NCBI RefSeq assembly: GCF_003315035.1
Contig: NZ_QNRE01000003.1
Span: forward strand, 372,001 to 436,000
Direction of reading: 5' to 3'
Length of the DNA stretch: 64,000 nt
Source of the DNA: Nocardia puris
GTDB taxonomy: Bacteria > Actinomycetota > Actinomycetes > Mycobacteriales > Mycobacteriaceae
In this document: piece by piece, positions 1 through 7,579 of the stretch
Layout of the letters: the number at the start of each line of letters is the position of its first letter
Numbering within the stretch: position 1 is the stretch's first letter
Program-made: the position numbers and the translations under genes
The notes under the pieces: generated by a model
Told to the model about the DNA's origin: nothing
The model's database searches: none
The model's input: only the letters and a program-made list of their open reading frames with translations

Positions 1-361
1 GGTGGTCCGACCGGGCGCGGTCTCGGTTCAAATCGCGGGCTTTCGCGTCGGGGAGGGCCGCGCCGCCGCGGCGACCCGCCGATGTCGGGGGTGTCGGCGC
101 TGTGCCGAATGCTGGGACTAGATTAGCGGCAGCGCCCGATCGCCCCCGCGCAGGCATCGCATCACCGGTAACATTTGCATCAACTTTCACACCAGTAACA
201 GCACGGCGCGCTACCTTCTGATAACACTGATCGTCCACCGCACTACGTGAGAACCGCGCCCGCTGTACAACTCGTGGGCGTTGTCCTTAGAGTGACCCAC
301 GAAACAATGGGTTTTCACCCCCCATTGCCCAGATGTACCCGAGGTAAGGACGGCTAGACCA
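1..361. other. Leading non-coding stretch upstream of a secreted-protein gene
   Basis: No gene can be supported here. Short open frames run in from the left edge but show no recognisable protein, so the end of a neighbour cannot be excluded. A weak inverted repeat (CAATGGG at 305-311, CCCATTG at 321-327) lies about 35 bases before the next start and may be regulatory. No convincing promoter or ribosome binding site was found. Confidence 0.4.
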
Positions 362-1144
362 GTGCTTCGCACCCGAGGATCGCGGATCGCCTTGACCGCA
401 CTCGCCCTGGCGGCGAGCGCTTCGCTCGCCATGCCGACCGCAGTAGCGGCACCGGCGCCCGCCCCCGCCGCGGTTCCCAGCGTTCCGATGGTGCCCGAGG
501 GCGTCCCGGTGGACGCGATCGCCGCGCTCACCCCCGCCATCGTCGGCGCGATCGCCGGTCCGGCCGATATCGCCGAGGGCCCGCAGGCCGCGATCCTCGA
601 TCAAGCCCGCGCGCTGCTGGCCACCCTGAACCTGCCGCCGCAGATCAAGGCCACCCTGGAGCGGATCATCACGTTCCTCGACGGCAGTGGCGGCGGCGGT
701 CCGGACATCCCACCGCAGGACGGCCCGGCCATCGCGCAGTTCCTGTACCCGACCATCGGCCGCGGCTGCATCAGCCCGACCGCCGACTCGGTGGGCACCG
801 CACTCGCCGTGCCCGGCCCGGCCACCCTGCCGCCGCCCGGCCCCGCCGCGGGTCAGACCGGTTTCGTGTTCACCGCGCTGGGCACCAAAAAGCCCACGGC
901 CGTGCAGAACCCGCCGATGACCGTGCAGTGGCTCAACCTCGACACCCGCCAGACGGGCGTCCAGGCGCTGACCGACGAGGCCAAGATCAACCCCGACGGC
1001 CCGGCCACCCTCTCGGCCATCGCGAACACCGGCTCCGGCCGCGTCGTCGCCGTCGTCGGCGGTTCGCTGACCACGCAGGCCGACGACGCCGAGCCGCGGA
1101 CCTGCTCGTTCCTGCCGACGCTCGGGTTCTTCACCGTCGCCTGA
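362..1144 (+). CDS. Secreted protein of unknown function
   Basis: The 260-residue product starts at a GTG and opens with a classical Sec signal peptide: a basic n-region (LRTRGSR), a hydrophobic Ala/Leu core and a likely cleavage after an AVAAPA stretch near residue 30. The exported part is rich in Ala and Pro and has two cysteines (in GRGCISP and near the end in RTCSFLP) that could form one disulfide. Similar exported proteins are common in Nocardia and Rhodococcus, but I do not recognise a named domain. It stands alone; the start is about 120 bases after an irregular, moderately AT-rich stretch that may hold its promoter. Confidence 0.75.
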   Translation: MLRTRGSRIALTALALAASASLAMPTAVAAPAPAPAAVPSVPMVPEGVPVDAIAALTPAIVGAIAGPADIAEGPQAAILDQARALLATLNLPPQIKATLERIITFLDGSGGGGPDIPPQDGPAIAQFLYPTIGRGCISPTADSVGTALAVPGPATLPPPGPAAGQTGFVFTALGTKKPTAVQNPPMTVQWLNLDTRQTGVQALTDEAKINPDGPATLSAIANTGSGRVVAVVGGSLTTQADDAEPRTCSFLPTLGFFTVA

Positions 1145-1267
1145 TCGCACCTCGGAGCCCGGTGGTCACCGCGACCGCCGGGCTTCGTCGTGTCCCGGCC
1201 CGACACGCTGCGCCCGAATCCCGGCGGATCGGCCACGACCCCCGAGGCGGTGTGGTAGACCGAGACC

Positions 1268-1627
1268 ATGGCCACTGTCGCACGTCAGGTCCGGTCCGGC
1301 CGCTCCGTCCGGAGCAGGCATTCGCACCGATCGATCCTCTCGATCCGGTCGGAAGGCTCGATCCTGTCCATCGGCTCGGCCTACTCGATCCTGTCCATCG
1401 GCAGCGTGGGCTCGGTGCTGTCGATCGGCTCGGTGGGCTCGTTCGCCTCGGTGATCTCCTCGGGCTCGTTCGTCAGCCTGGGGTCGGCGCTGTCGGGGCT
1501 TTCGCGCTGGTCACTGCTGTCCTGGCTGGGCAACCACGACGCCCCCGACACCCGGCCGACGCTGCGCGTGGTGCCCGACGACGAGCCGGACCTGCGGGTC
1601 GACCCGGCCTGCCACTGCCAGACCTAG
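1268..1627 (+). CDS. Nonapeptide-repeat (SILSIGSxG) protein, unknown function
   Basis: The 119-residue protein has a basic, Arg/Ser-rich head (residues 1-21), then six consecutive nine-residue units starting at residues 22, 31, 40, 49, 58 and 67 with consensus S-I/V-L-S-I-G-S-x-G, then a partial seventh. A hydrophilic acidic tail ends in Cys-His-Cys. Alternating small polar and aliphatic residues in a fixed register resemble a short beta-solenoid or stacked-strand surface, but that is inference. There is no signal peptide or clear membrane helix. The gene lies alone between a secreted protein and a convergent DUF1906 gene, whose stop is only 5 bases away. Proteins with similar repeats occur in other actinobacteria without known function. 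Confidence 0.75.
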   Translation: MATVARQVRSGRSVRSRHSHRSILSIRSEGSILSIGSAYSILSIGSVGSVLSIGSVGSFASVISSGSFVSLGSALSGLSRWSLLSWLGNHDAPDTRPTLRVVPDDEPDLRVDPACHCQT

Positions 1628-1631
1628 GGAT

Positions 1632-2342
1632 TCACCACTGCCCGTATTCGGGCTTCAGGATGTTGTTGAGATCGATGCCGATGCCGTCGATGGCGCGCTT
1701 GTCGATCTCGAATTGGTGCAGGTGCGCGGCCGGGTGCACATAGCCCTTGGGCGTGCCCCAATTGTGCTGCCAGAACCAGGAACCCAGCCCGGCGGCGCGG
1801 GCCAGGTCGATGGTGGGAGTGTTGGCGTAGACGCCCACGTTCCGCTTGCCGAGCACCGCCTCCCAGCCCAGCAGATACGGCGCGATCATGGTCGCGAATT
1901 CGACGGCCGTCGGGTTGTCGTCGATGGAGGCGTAGATGGGCCGATCCTCCGGTCCGCCCGCGGCCAGATGCAATTCCAATCCGCGTTCGGCGTGCTTCTT
2001 ACCGGCTTCCAATCCGCCGCGCCAATCGGCCGTCGGGCCCTTTCCGAATTGATAGCACGAGACAATTTTCAGGCCGGCTTCGTTGAGCGCTTCGACCTCG
2101 TTCGCGCGCAAGGGTTTACCCGCCATCCATTCCGCGCCGGGGCGCCGATCGGAGACATAGCGAATGACGCCGAGATGCCCGGCGTCGCGGATGGCGGTGG
2201 CCGACGGGACGCCGCCGGAATAGTCGATGAGGGTGCCGAGCGAGGCGGCCGAGGCCCGGCCGGCGGTCGCCGTGATGCCGACGGCGGCGGCCGCGGCGGT
2301 GTAGGCGAACAGCTTGCGCCGGGACAGATCTGAAGAACGCAT
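1632..2342 (-). CDS. Tat-exported DUF1906 (Rv2525c-like glycoside-hydrolase-fold) protein
   Basis: The 236-residue protein has a twin-arginine signal (LSRRKLF followed by an Ala-rich core, ending near AGRASA), so it is probably exported folded by Tat. The mature part matches the DUF1906 / Rv2525c-like family, a TIM-barrel related to glycoside hydrolases: it begins with LIDYSGG, has the acidic strand ends typical of the fold (IYASIDDNPT) and a C-terminal HLHQFEID motif. Family members act at the cell wall; the substrate is unknown. I chose the ATG at 2342 because an AAGGAG ribosome binding site lies just upstream; a longer frame to 2441 has no such support. Confidence 0.85.
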   Translation of the reverse strand: MRSSDLSRRKLFAYTAAAAAVGITATAGRASAASLGTLIDYSGGVPSATAIRDAGHLGVIRYVSDRRPGAEWMAGKPLRANEVEALNEAGLKIVSCYQFGKGPTADWRGGLEAGKKHAERGLELHLAAGGPEDRPIYASIDDNPTAVEFATMIAPYLLGWEAVLGKRNVGVYANTPTIDLARAAGLGSWFWQHNWGTPKGYVHPAAHLHQFEIDKRAIDGIGIDLNNILKPEYGQW

Positions 2343-2516
2343 CGCAGGACTCCTTCGCGCAACCCCCATCGGCTGGCAGCGTGCCCGGCGCACCTTCCCC
2401 AAGGCTCGTGCGCGCGCCGGGAGCCTCGAACGTGGACTCATTTCACCACAATCACAGGGGAACCGCCAGACCCATCGGGCACTCTCATCCCATTCGTCAC
2501 ACGGGTCACGGACGGG

Positions 2517-3647
2517 TCAGGCGAGGCCGTCCATCCGGGCCGCCACATCGATGGTCCGGCCGGAGCTGTCGGCGAGTTCGCCGCGCACCACCTCGGCCAC
2601 CTGGGCCACCACTTGCTTGCGGATTCCGGCGATCGCGCCGAGCGTGGCGGCGCGCATGCCGTGTGCTTTGTACTCGAGTGTCAGATCCGCCGGATCGGGC
2701 GGTACGACGTCGATGACGATGAGCAGCGGATCGGCCGCCCGCGCCGTCAGCCGCAACGGGATGTCGACCTCCGCGCGGTACTTGTTGGCCTTGAACACCT
2801 GCACCGTGATGTCCAGGCCCACCGGCAGTGTCAGGTCGAAGCCGACGTGTTCGCCCGCGTCGCGGTCGACCAGCACCGGCCGCTCGATCGCGCCCTGCAC
2901 CGTGACGGTGGCCCGGTTCTTCGGCCCGGTGCGCAGCGGCCCCACCTCGATGGGACGGCCGGTCATCTTCTCCAGCACGTCGAACACGCGGTCGCGGGTG
3001 ACGATGCGCTCGAAGAACCGGTGGCCGAACTCGCCATAGTCGATCCAGGTGAACTCCGCCCGCTCGTGGTGGGTGGATTCGACGCCGTCGATGATGGCCT
3101 CCACGTCGAACACGCGCCCGCTGCGGACCTGCGGTTCGGCCAGGATCGCGTTCACCCGGTTGGCCACCTCGCGCTGGACCATCCCCGCGATCGGCTCGAG
3201 CAGCCACTCCCAGGCCGCCTCCACTGCCTGGGCGCGCAGCACGAAACTCACGTCGCGGGTGGTCAGCGGCGGGATGTCGATGACGATCAGCAGCGGGTCG
3301 GCGGTGCGCGCGTGCAGGGTCAGATCGATCTCGACCACCGCGGCCAGGCGCAGTTTGCGCCCGCCGAGCAGCACTTTCACCGCGAGCGTGAGCGGGACCG
3401 TGACCTGGAAGACGACGTGCGGATCGTGGCGCAGCACCTTCGGCTCGCCCACCTTGCCCTCGGCCACGAATCCCGCGAGCCCGGCGGGGCCCAGGTTGAA
3501 CGGCCCGATCGTCATCCCGCGCCCGGCCATGCCCGACACCGCGGCCACGATGCGCTCCTCGGTCACCGCGTGGGTGACGAAGCGTTCGCCGAACTCGGCG
3601 TAGTCGATCCAGCGCGGATCGTTCGTCGTTTCTCCGGTCGGCTGCAT
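2517..3647 (-). CDS. Tandem two-domain protein of an unrecognised family
   Basis: The 376-residue protein consists of two similar halves (about residues 10-190 and 200-376). Each begins WIDYxEFGxRFxxxxVTxxR, then has GPxxxGPxxxA, an alternating beta-strand region and a conserved ADPLLIVIDxxP segment, and ends with a helix rich in V, A and R. A third, single copy is encoded at 62902-63498 in this window. There is no signal peptide or membrane segment. Long amphipathic strands suggest a lipid-binding beta fold (LmeA/TULIP-like), but I could not establish this and name no function. The start at 3647 (MQPTGETT) was chosen over an upstream GTG because the upstream codons run through the hairpin at 3726-3766. 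Confidence 0.7.
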   Translation of the reverse strand: MQPTGETTNDPRWIDYAEFGERFVTHAVTEERIVAAVSGMAGRGMTIGPFNLGPAGLAGFVAEGKVGEPKVLRHDPHVVFQVTVPLTLAVKVLLGGRKLRLAAVVEIDLTLHARTADPLLIVIDIPPLTTRDVSFVLRAQAVEAAWEWLLEPIAGMVQREVANRVNAILAEPQVRSGRVFDVEAIIDGVESTHHERAEFTWIDYGEFGHRFFERIVTRDRVFDVLEKMTGRPIEVGPLRTGPKNRATVTVQGAIERPVLVDRDAGEHVGFDLTLPVGLDITVQVFKANKYRAEVDIPLRLTARAADPLLIVIDVVPPDPADLTLEYKAHGMRAATLGAIAGIRKQVVAQVAEVVRGELADSSGRTIDVAARMDGLA

Positions 3648-3725
3648 CAGAGTTCCGAAACCCTCACCTTTCAACGGACACCCGACACGGTACGCGACGA
3701 GATCGACGGCTCGGTGGCAGCGGCG

Positions 3726-3766
3726 GGGCCCTGTCCTGCTGATGAGGGGGTAGCAGGACAGGGCCC
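3726..3766. terminator. Perfect 15-bp hairpin, probable terminator
   Basis: GGGCCCTGTCCTGCT (3726-3740) and its exact complement (3752-3766) enclose an 11-base loop. It follows the stop of the CHAP gene (both neighbours are on the minus strand) and precedes the two-domain gene, so it fits a terminator for the first or an attenuator in the leader of the second. There is no T-run, as is usual in actinobacteria. Confidence 0.7.
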
Positions 3767-3874
3767 ATACGGCAGCGCTGCCGGGCGCCACCACCCTCCA
3801 TAGTACGACCGGCGCGACGTCCCGAGGAGGGCTCGCGGACCGGAATTCCGGCTGAAAGACCAGGGTTTCGGCGC

Positions 3875-4465
3875 TCAGAACCGGCCGATGCCGACCACGT
3901 CGCGCACCTGCGACAGCGTGAACCGGTGCAGGCGCACCTCGCCGAACTCGTTGCCGCCGATGGTGGTGACCTCACCCCCGGACGCCGCGAGCACGATATT
4001 GGTGTGCTGGGTGAACTGGCTGTCCGGCCCGTAGAGCAGCACGTCACCGGTGCGCGGCTGGTAGTCGGCCCCGATCGGGACGAATCTGCCCTGGGCCTGG
4101 TAGTACTCCTGGAGCGTGTAGACGCCCGGGATGCGCCACGACCCCGAATGCGGGTTGGCCAGCGGGCGCCCCGCCTCGCGCATCACCCAGCTCACGAAAT
4201 CGGCGCACCACGGTTCCTCCACGCCCTCGGCGTATTCGGTGCCCGCGCCGGGATCGGCGTACTCGCGTTCCAGCACCTCGACCAGCGCGGATTGCGACGA
4301 GTCCAGCGCGGACCGGTCGAGCGCCGGAAACGACGACGGGCTCTCCCCCACCACCGCCGGACGGTCGGACCCGATCAGCCACCAGCCGACGGCCACCGCG
4401 ACCACCCCGGCCACGACGGCGAGCGCCAGCGCGGACCACAGCCCCGCGCGCATTCGTGTGGACAT
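3875..4465 (-). CDS. Membrane-anchored CHAP-domain amidohydrolase/endopeptidase
   Basis: The 196-residue protein starts with one N-terminal transmembrane helix (about residues 7-30, Ala/Val-rich), then a linker and a CHAP domain. The catalytic cysteine is in EPWCADFVSW and the likely catalytic histidine in QHTNIVL; these fit the Cys/His pair of CHAP enzymes that cut peptidoglycan stem peptides or cross-bridges. The domain would lie outside the membrane. The start at 4465 follows a GGGGGAG ribosome binding site; a longer frame begins at 4507. The gene is about 90 bases after the MFS gene on the same strand, and a strong hairpin follows it. A substrate other than peptidoglycan cannot be excluded. 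Confidence 0.8.
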   Translation of the reverse strand: MSTRMRAGLWSALALAVVAGVVAVAVGWWLIGSDRPAVVGESPSSFPALDRSALDSSQSALVEVLEREYADPGAGTEYAEGVEEPWCADFVSWVMREAGRPLANPHSGSWRIPGVYTLQEYYQAQGRFVPIGADYQPRTGDVLLYGPDSQFTQHTNIVLAASGGEVTTIGGNEFGEVRLHRFTLSQVRDVVGIGRF

Positions 4466-4556
4466 CCCGCTCCCCCGTTCTGCCTGGCGGGTCCGCGTGC
4501 GACCCACTCGAAGACTAGGACGAACGGGCGGGCCGATCGGTTCCCGCCCGGCGAGA

Positions 4557-5990
4557 TCAGGTGTCCTTCTTGCCCATCGGGATGCACGCGGTGAGCACGA
4601 TGGCCACGATCGACGCCGCCACCGCGATGTAGAAGGTGGTGTGGAACCCGTCGCGCGAGGGCAGCACGTGCGCGCCGAGCGAGACGGTCATGTGGGCGAG
4701 CACCACGCTCATCACGGCGGCCGAGGTGGAGGTGCCGATGGAGCGCATGAGCGAGTTGAGCCCGTTGGCGGCGGCGGTCTCGGTGATCGGCACCGCGCCC
4801 ATGATCAGGGCGGGCATGGCGGCGAAGGCCAGGCCGACGCCGCCCGCGACGATCACGCCGGCCAGCACGATCTCCCAGACGCTGTTCATCAGCAGCACCG
4901 CGCACAGATAGCCGACGCCGATCACCGCCGCGCCGAGCATGAGCGTGACCTTCGGCCCGCGCGCCGCCGACAACCGCGCCGACACCGGGGAGAGCAGCAT
5001 CATCACCACGCCGCCCGGGGCCAGCGCGAGGCCGGCCTGCACCATCGACAACCCGAACCCGTACCCGGTCTCCTCCGGAGCCATCAGCAACTGCGGGAAC
5101 GTCAGCGACATGCCATAGAGCGAGAAGCCGACCGCGATCGACGCGAGATTGGTGAACAGCACCCGGGGGCGCGCCGACACCCGCAGGTCGACAAGTGGTG
5201 CCGCCCTGCGCAATTCGTAGTAGCCCCAGCCGAGGAACACCACCACCGACACCGTGAACAGCGTCAGAATCGAGGCGCTGGACCAACCCCAGTCCACGCC
5301 TTTGGTGATGCCGACCAGCAGCGCGAGCAGCGCTATGGACAACCCGATCGCGCCGAAGAAGTCGAAACGCGCGGGCGTGCGCACCGGCGACTCCGGCACG
5401 AACGCGAACACCAGCGCCGCGCACAGCACACCCATGCCCGCGGCCGCCCAGAACAGCACGTGCCAGTCGGCGTTCTGCGCGATCAGCGCGGCCACCGGCA
5501 GGCCGATCGCGCCGCCGACGCCCAGCGTCGCGCTCATGATCGCCATCGCCGAACCGACGCGCTCGGGCGGCAATTCGTCGCGCATGATGCTGATGCCGAG
5601 CGGGATCGCCCCGACCGCCGCGCCCTGCAACGCGCGCCCCGCGACGGCGGGCGCCAGCGCGGAGAAGCTCGCGCAGATCACCGAGCCCGTGATCAGGAAG
5701 AGCAGGTTGATCAGCAGCACGCGCCGCTTGCCGTACATATCGCCGAGCCGGCCGCTGATCGGGGTGAACACCGCGCCCGCCAGCAGCGTCGCGGTGATCA
5801 CCCAGGACGCGTTGGCCGCCGAGGTGTCGAGCAGGGACGGCAGCACCGGGATGATCGGGATGACCAGCGTCTGCATCAGCGAGACGACGACACCGACGGT
5901 GCCGAGCGTGGCGATCAGCAGTCCGGGCGACGGGCGGCGTGTGGGCGTCGCCCCGGTGGCCGTGGCGGCCGCGTCGGCTGCGAGAGACAT
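4557..5990 (-). CDS. MFS drug:H+ antiporter, DHA2-like
   Basis: The 477-residue polytopic membrane protein has the length and hydrophobic pattern of a 14-helix DHA2 efflux pump. MFS motif A is seen as GRLGDMYGKRR after helix 2, and the motif C-like region is Gly/Pro-rich around ATLGVGGAIGLPV. Such pumps export drugs or toxic metabolites in exchange for protons. The gene diverges from a MarR regulator at 6066, and a palindrome abuts its start codon, so it is very likely repressed by that MarR protein. No ribosome binding site precedes the ATG, suggesting a leaderless transcript. Confidence 0.9.
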   Translation of the reverse strand: MSLAADAAATATGATPTRRPSPGLLIATLGTVGVVVSLMQTLVIPIIPVLPSLLDTSAANASWVITATLLAGAVFTPISGRLGDMYGKRRVLLINLLFLITGSVICASFSALAPAVAGRALQGAAVGAIPLGISIMRDELPPERVGSAMAIMSATLGVGGAIGLPVAALIAQNADWHVLFWAAAGMGVLCAALVFAFVPESPVRTPARFDFFGAIGLSIALLALLVGITKGVDWGWSSASILTLFTVSVVVFLGWGYYELRRAAPLVDLRVSARPRVLFTNLASIAVGFSLYGMSLTFPQLLMAPEETGYGFGLSMVQAGLALAPGGVVMMLLSPVSARLSAARGPKVTLMLGAAVIGVGYLCAVLLMNSVWEIVLAGVIVAGGVGLAFAAMPALIMGAVPITETAAANGLNSLMRSIGTSTSAAVMSVVLAHMTVSLGAHVLPSRDGFHTTFYIAVAASIVAIVLTACIPMGKKDT

Positions 5991-5992
5991 GA

Positions 5993-6018
5993 ATGTGTAC
6001 GGTACACATCATGTGTAT
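5993..6018. promoter_or_regulatory. MarR-type operator between MFS and marR genes
   Basis: ATGTGTAC (5993-6000) and GTACACAT (6002-6009) form a perfect 8-bp inverted repeat with one central base, followed by a further half-site ATGTGTAT (6011-6018). It lies in the 75-base divergent region and touches the MFS start codon. MarR proteins bind such short palindromes; assignment to this regulator is by position. Confidence 0.75.
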
Positions 6019-6065
6019 GGGCCACAATTTGGTGCGCGCGTGACGGGCGCGACATAGTGGACGCC

Positions 6066-6539
6066 ATGTCCGACCGGGACCCCACCGCGCTGGCGCGCCT
6101 CGCCTTCGAGCTGACGCTGTTCTCGCGCCATTTCCCCGCCTCCGTCCTGCGCCGCCCCGGCTTCCGGCTGGACCGTTCGGCGTTCCTGATCCTCACCCGG
6201 CTCGAGATCGACAGCCCGCTCAGCCTGCGCGAACTCGCCGACGCCTTCCGCCTGGACATCTCCACCATCAACCGCCAGGTCGGCGCGATGCTCAAACAGG
6301 GCCTGGTGGAACGGGTTTCCGATCCCGACGGCGGTATCGCGCGCAAGCTGCGCGCCAGCGCGGAAGGGCTGGCGCAGCTCGCCGCGGACCGCGCGCTCAG
6401 CCGGACGAACATCGGCACCGTGGTCTCGGACTGGAGCGATGACGACATCGCCCAGCTCAGCGGGCTCATCGCCCGGTTCAACGGGTCGATCGAACAGCTC
6501 GAGGAGAATCCCTGGCCGCGCCCGCCCGACGCGCGCTGA
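6066..6539 (+). CDS. MarR-family transcriptional regulator
   Basis: The 157-residue protein has the MarR layout: N-terminal dimerisation helices, a winged helix-turn-helix (LSLRELADAFRLDISTINR, about residues 58-76) and a wing (VERVSDPDGGIARKLR), then C-terminal helices. MarR proteins are dimeric repressors usually relieved by a small toxic ligand. It is divergent from the MFS pump with a palindromic operator between them, which points to local control of efflux and of itself. The ATG at 6066 is the first start that gives a normal-length MarR protein; the same frame stays open far upstream by chance. Confidence 0.9.
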   Translation: MSDRDPTALARLAFELTLFSRHFPASVLRRPGFRLDRSAFLILTRLEIDSPLSLRELADAFRLDISTINRQVGAMLKQGLVERVSDPDGGIARKLRASAEGLAQLAADRALSRTNIGTVVSDWSDDDIAQLSGLIARFNGSIEQLEENPWPRPPDAR

Positions 6540-6594
6540 GCCGGATTCCGCCGAAATCGCCGCGCCGCCGGCGGATCCCACTAGGCTCCCCACG

Positions 6595-6909
6595 GTGGCA
6601 ACACATCGCCGGTCCCGCCTGGCGTGGGACAACTTCCTGGTCGGCGTCATCGGCCTGGTCTTCGCCGTCGCCTTCGGCACGGCCGCCGCGATTCTCGCCG
6701 AGGCGGGCCACTATCCCGCCGCGATAGCGCTGGCCGTGGCCGCGGTGCTGTTCGCGCTGCCCGCGACCGTGCAAGCCCTCGGCGAACTGCTCACCGGGGT
6801 GCTGATGGTCGGGATGCTGCTCGGCTCCGTGGTGTTGCTGCCCGCGCTGCTGGTCAGTCCGTCGTTGCGCCGGTGGGCGAAGCGGTACTGGGCGCGCGCG
6901 ACGGCCTGA
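6595..6909 (+). CDS. Small integral membrane protein
   Basis: The 104-residue product from a GTG start (ATHRRSRLAWDNF) has three hydrophobic segments at about residues 14-34, 40-60 and 65-88, with a basic C-terminal tail (RRWAKRYW). No family is recognised. It follows marR by about 55 bases in the same direction. Its 3' end overlaps the convergent TetR gene by 56 bases, so the extreme C terminus of one of the two may be mis-called; the membrane part lies outside the overlap. Confidence 0.65.
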   Translation: MATHRRSRLAWDNFLVGVIGLVFAVAFGTAAAILAEAGHYPAAIALAVAAVLFALPATVQALGELLTGVLMVGMLLGSVVLLPALLVSPSLRRWAKRYWARATA

Positions 6910-7480
6910 CGACCACACCATCCACCACATCGACCTCGGCCGTCAGGTACGTCTGCACGGTCGGCGCGATCCACTCCACGACCTGCTGCCGATCCATCCC
7001 CGCCAGCGGCGGGAACGCGAGCACGTACCGGCACAGCGCCATCCCCAGGATCTGAGACGCCGCCAGTCCCGCGCGGATCGGCGCCGAGCGCGGGTCCGGG
7101 TCCAGCTTCGTCACGACGGGTGCGAGCTGCGCGGCGAAGATCGTGCGCATGCGCTCGGCGACCGACTCGTCGACCACGCCGGCGCGCAACAGGATGATCA
7201 GCGCCTCGTCGCGCTCCCACCGCTCCACGAAGTGGCGGGCGACGGTCTCGCCGAGACGCTCGCGCGGCACATCCGATAGATCGGGCAGCTCTAGGTCGAA
7301 GTCCACGGCCGCCGCGAACAGCCCCTCCTTGTTGCCGAAGTAGCGCATCACCATCGCGGGATCGATCGCCGCGTCCTTGGCGATGGCACGGATGGTTGCC
7401 CGGTCGTACCCGTCGGCCGCGAACCGTTCGCGTGCCGCCGCCAGGATGACCGCCTTCGTCTCTTCCGCTGATCGCCTCAT
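6854..7480 (-). CDS. TetR-family repressor
   Basis: The 208-residue protein has an N-terminal TetR helix-turn-helix (ATIRAIAKDAAIDPAMVMRY, residues 28-47), followed by the common FGNKEGLF helix and an all-helical ligand domain of the AcrR/CifR-like type with ADVAHRHxx-like length. It is divergent from a flavin monooxygenase gene, and three CAACAnnTGTTG palindromes fill the spacer, so it likely represses both itself and the monooxygenase operon until a ligand, perhaps an aromatic compound, binds. The last 18 codons overlap the convergent membrane-protein gene, and the tail is Ser/Thr/Ala-rich and poorly conserved in kind. Confidence 0.9.
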   Translation of the reverse strand: MRRSAEETKAVILAAARERFAADGYDRATIRAIAKDAAIDPAMVMRYFGNKEGLFAAAVDFDLELPDLSDVPRERLGETVARHFVERWERDEALIILLRAGVVDESVAERMRTIFAAQLAPVVTKLDPDPRSAPIRAGLAASQILGMALCRYVLAFPPLAGMDRQQVVEWIAPTVQTYLTAEVDVVDGVVVRPSRAPSTASPTGATTD

Positions 7481-7496
7481 GTCAACGAGTGTAGGC

Positions 7497-7567
7497 CAAC
7501 AACTGTTGACATAGCCAGCGGCGCGGGTCTACCGTAAGTCAACAGATGTTGGCCAACGATTGTTGAC
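7497..7567. promoter_or_regulatory. Triple TetR operator and promoter of the monooxygenase operon
   Basis: Three palindromes of the form CAACAnnTGTTG lie at 7497-7508, 7540-7551 and 7554-7565 (the last with one mismatch). The second and third centres are 14 bases apart, the first 43 bases away near the tetR start. A TTGAC element (7506-7510) lies within the first site with a possible -10 near 7529-7535, so a bound repressor would block transcription. An AAAGGAG ribosome binding site follows at 7568-7574. Confidence 0.8.
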
Positions 7568-7579
7568 AAAGGAGTGGTC

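Noticed and set aside
1..60. GGTTCAAATC near the left edge, resembling a tRNA T-arm
   Set aside because: The flanking bases do not form a T-stem and no other arms can be folded around it.
4375..6027. Long open frame parallel to the MFS gene
   Set aside because: It is the other-frame shadow of the pump and CHAP genes; its translation is Arg/Gly-rich and has no domain.
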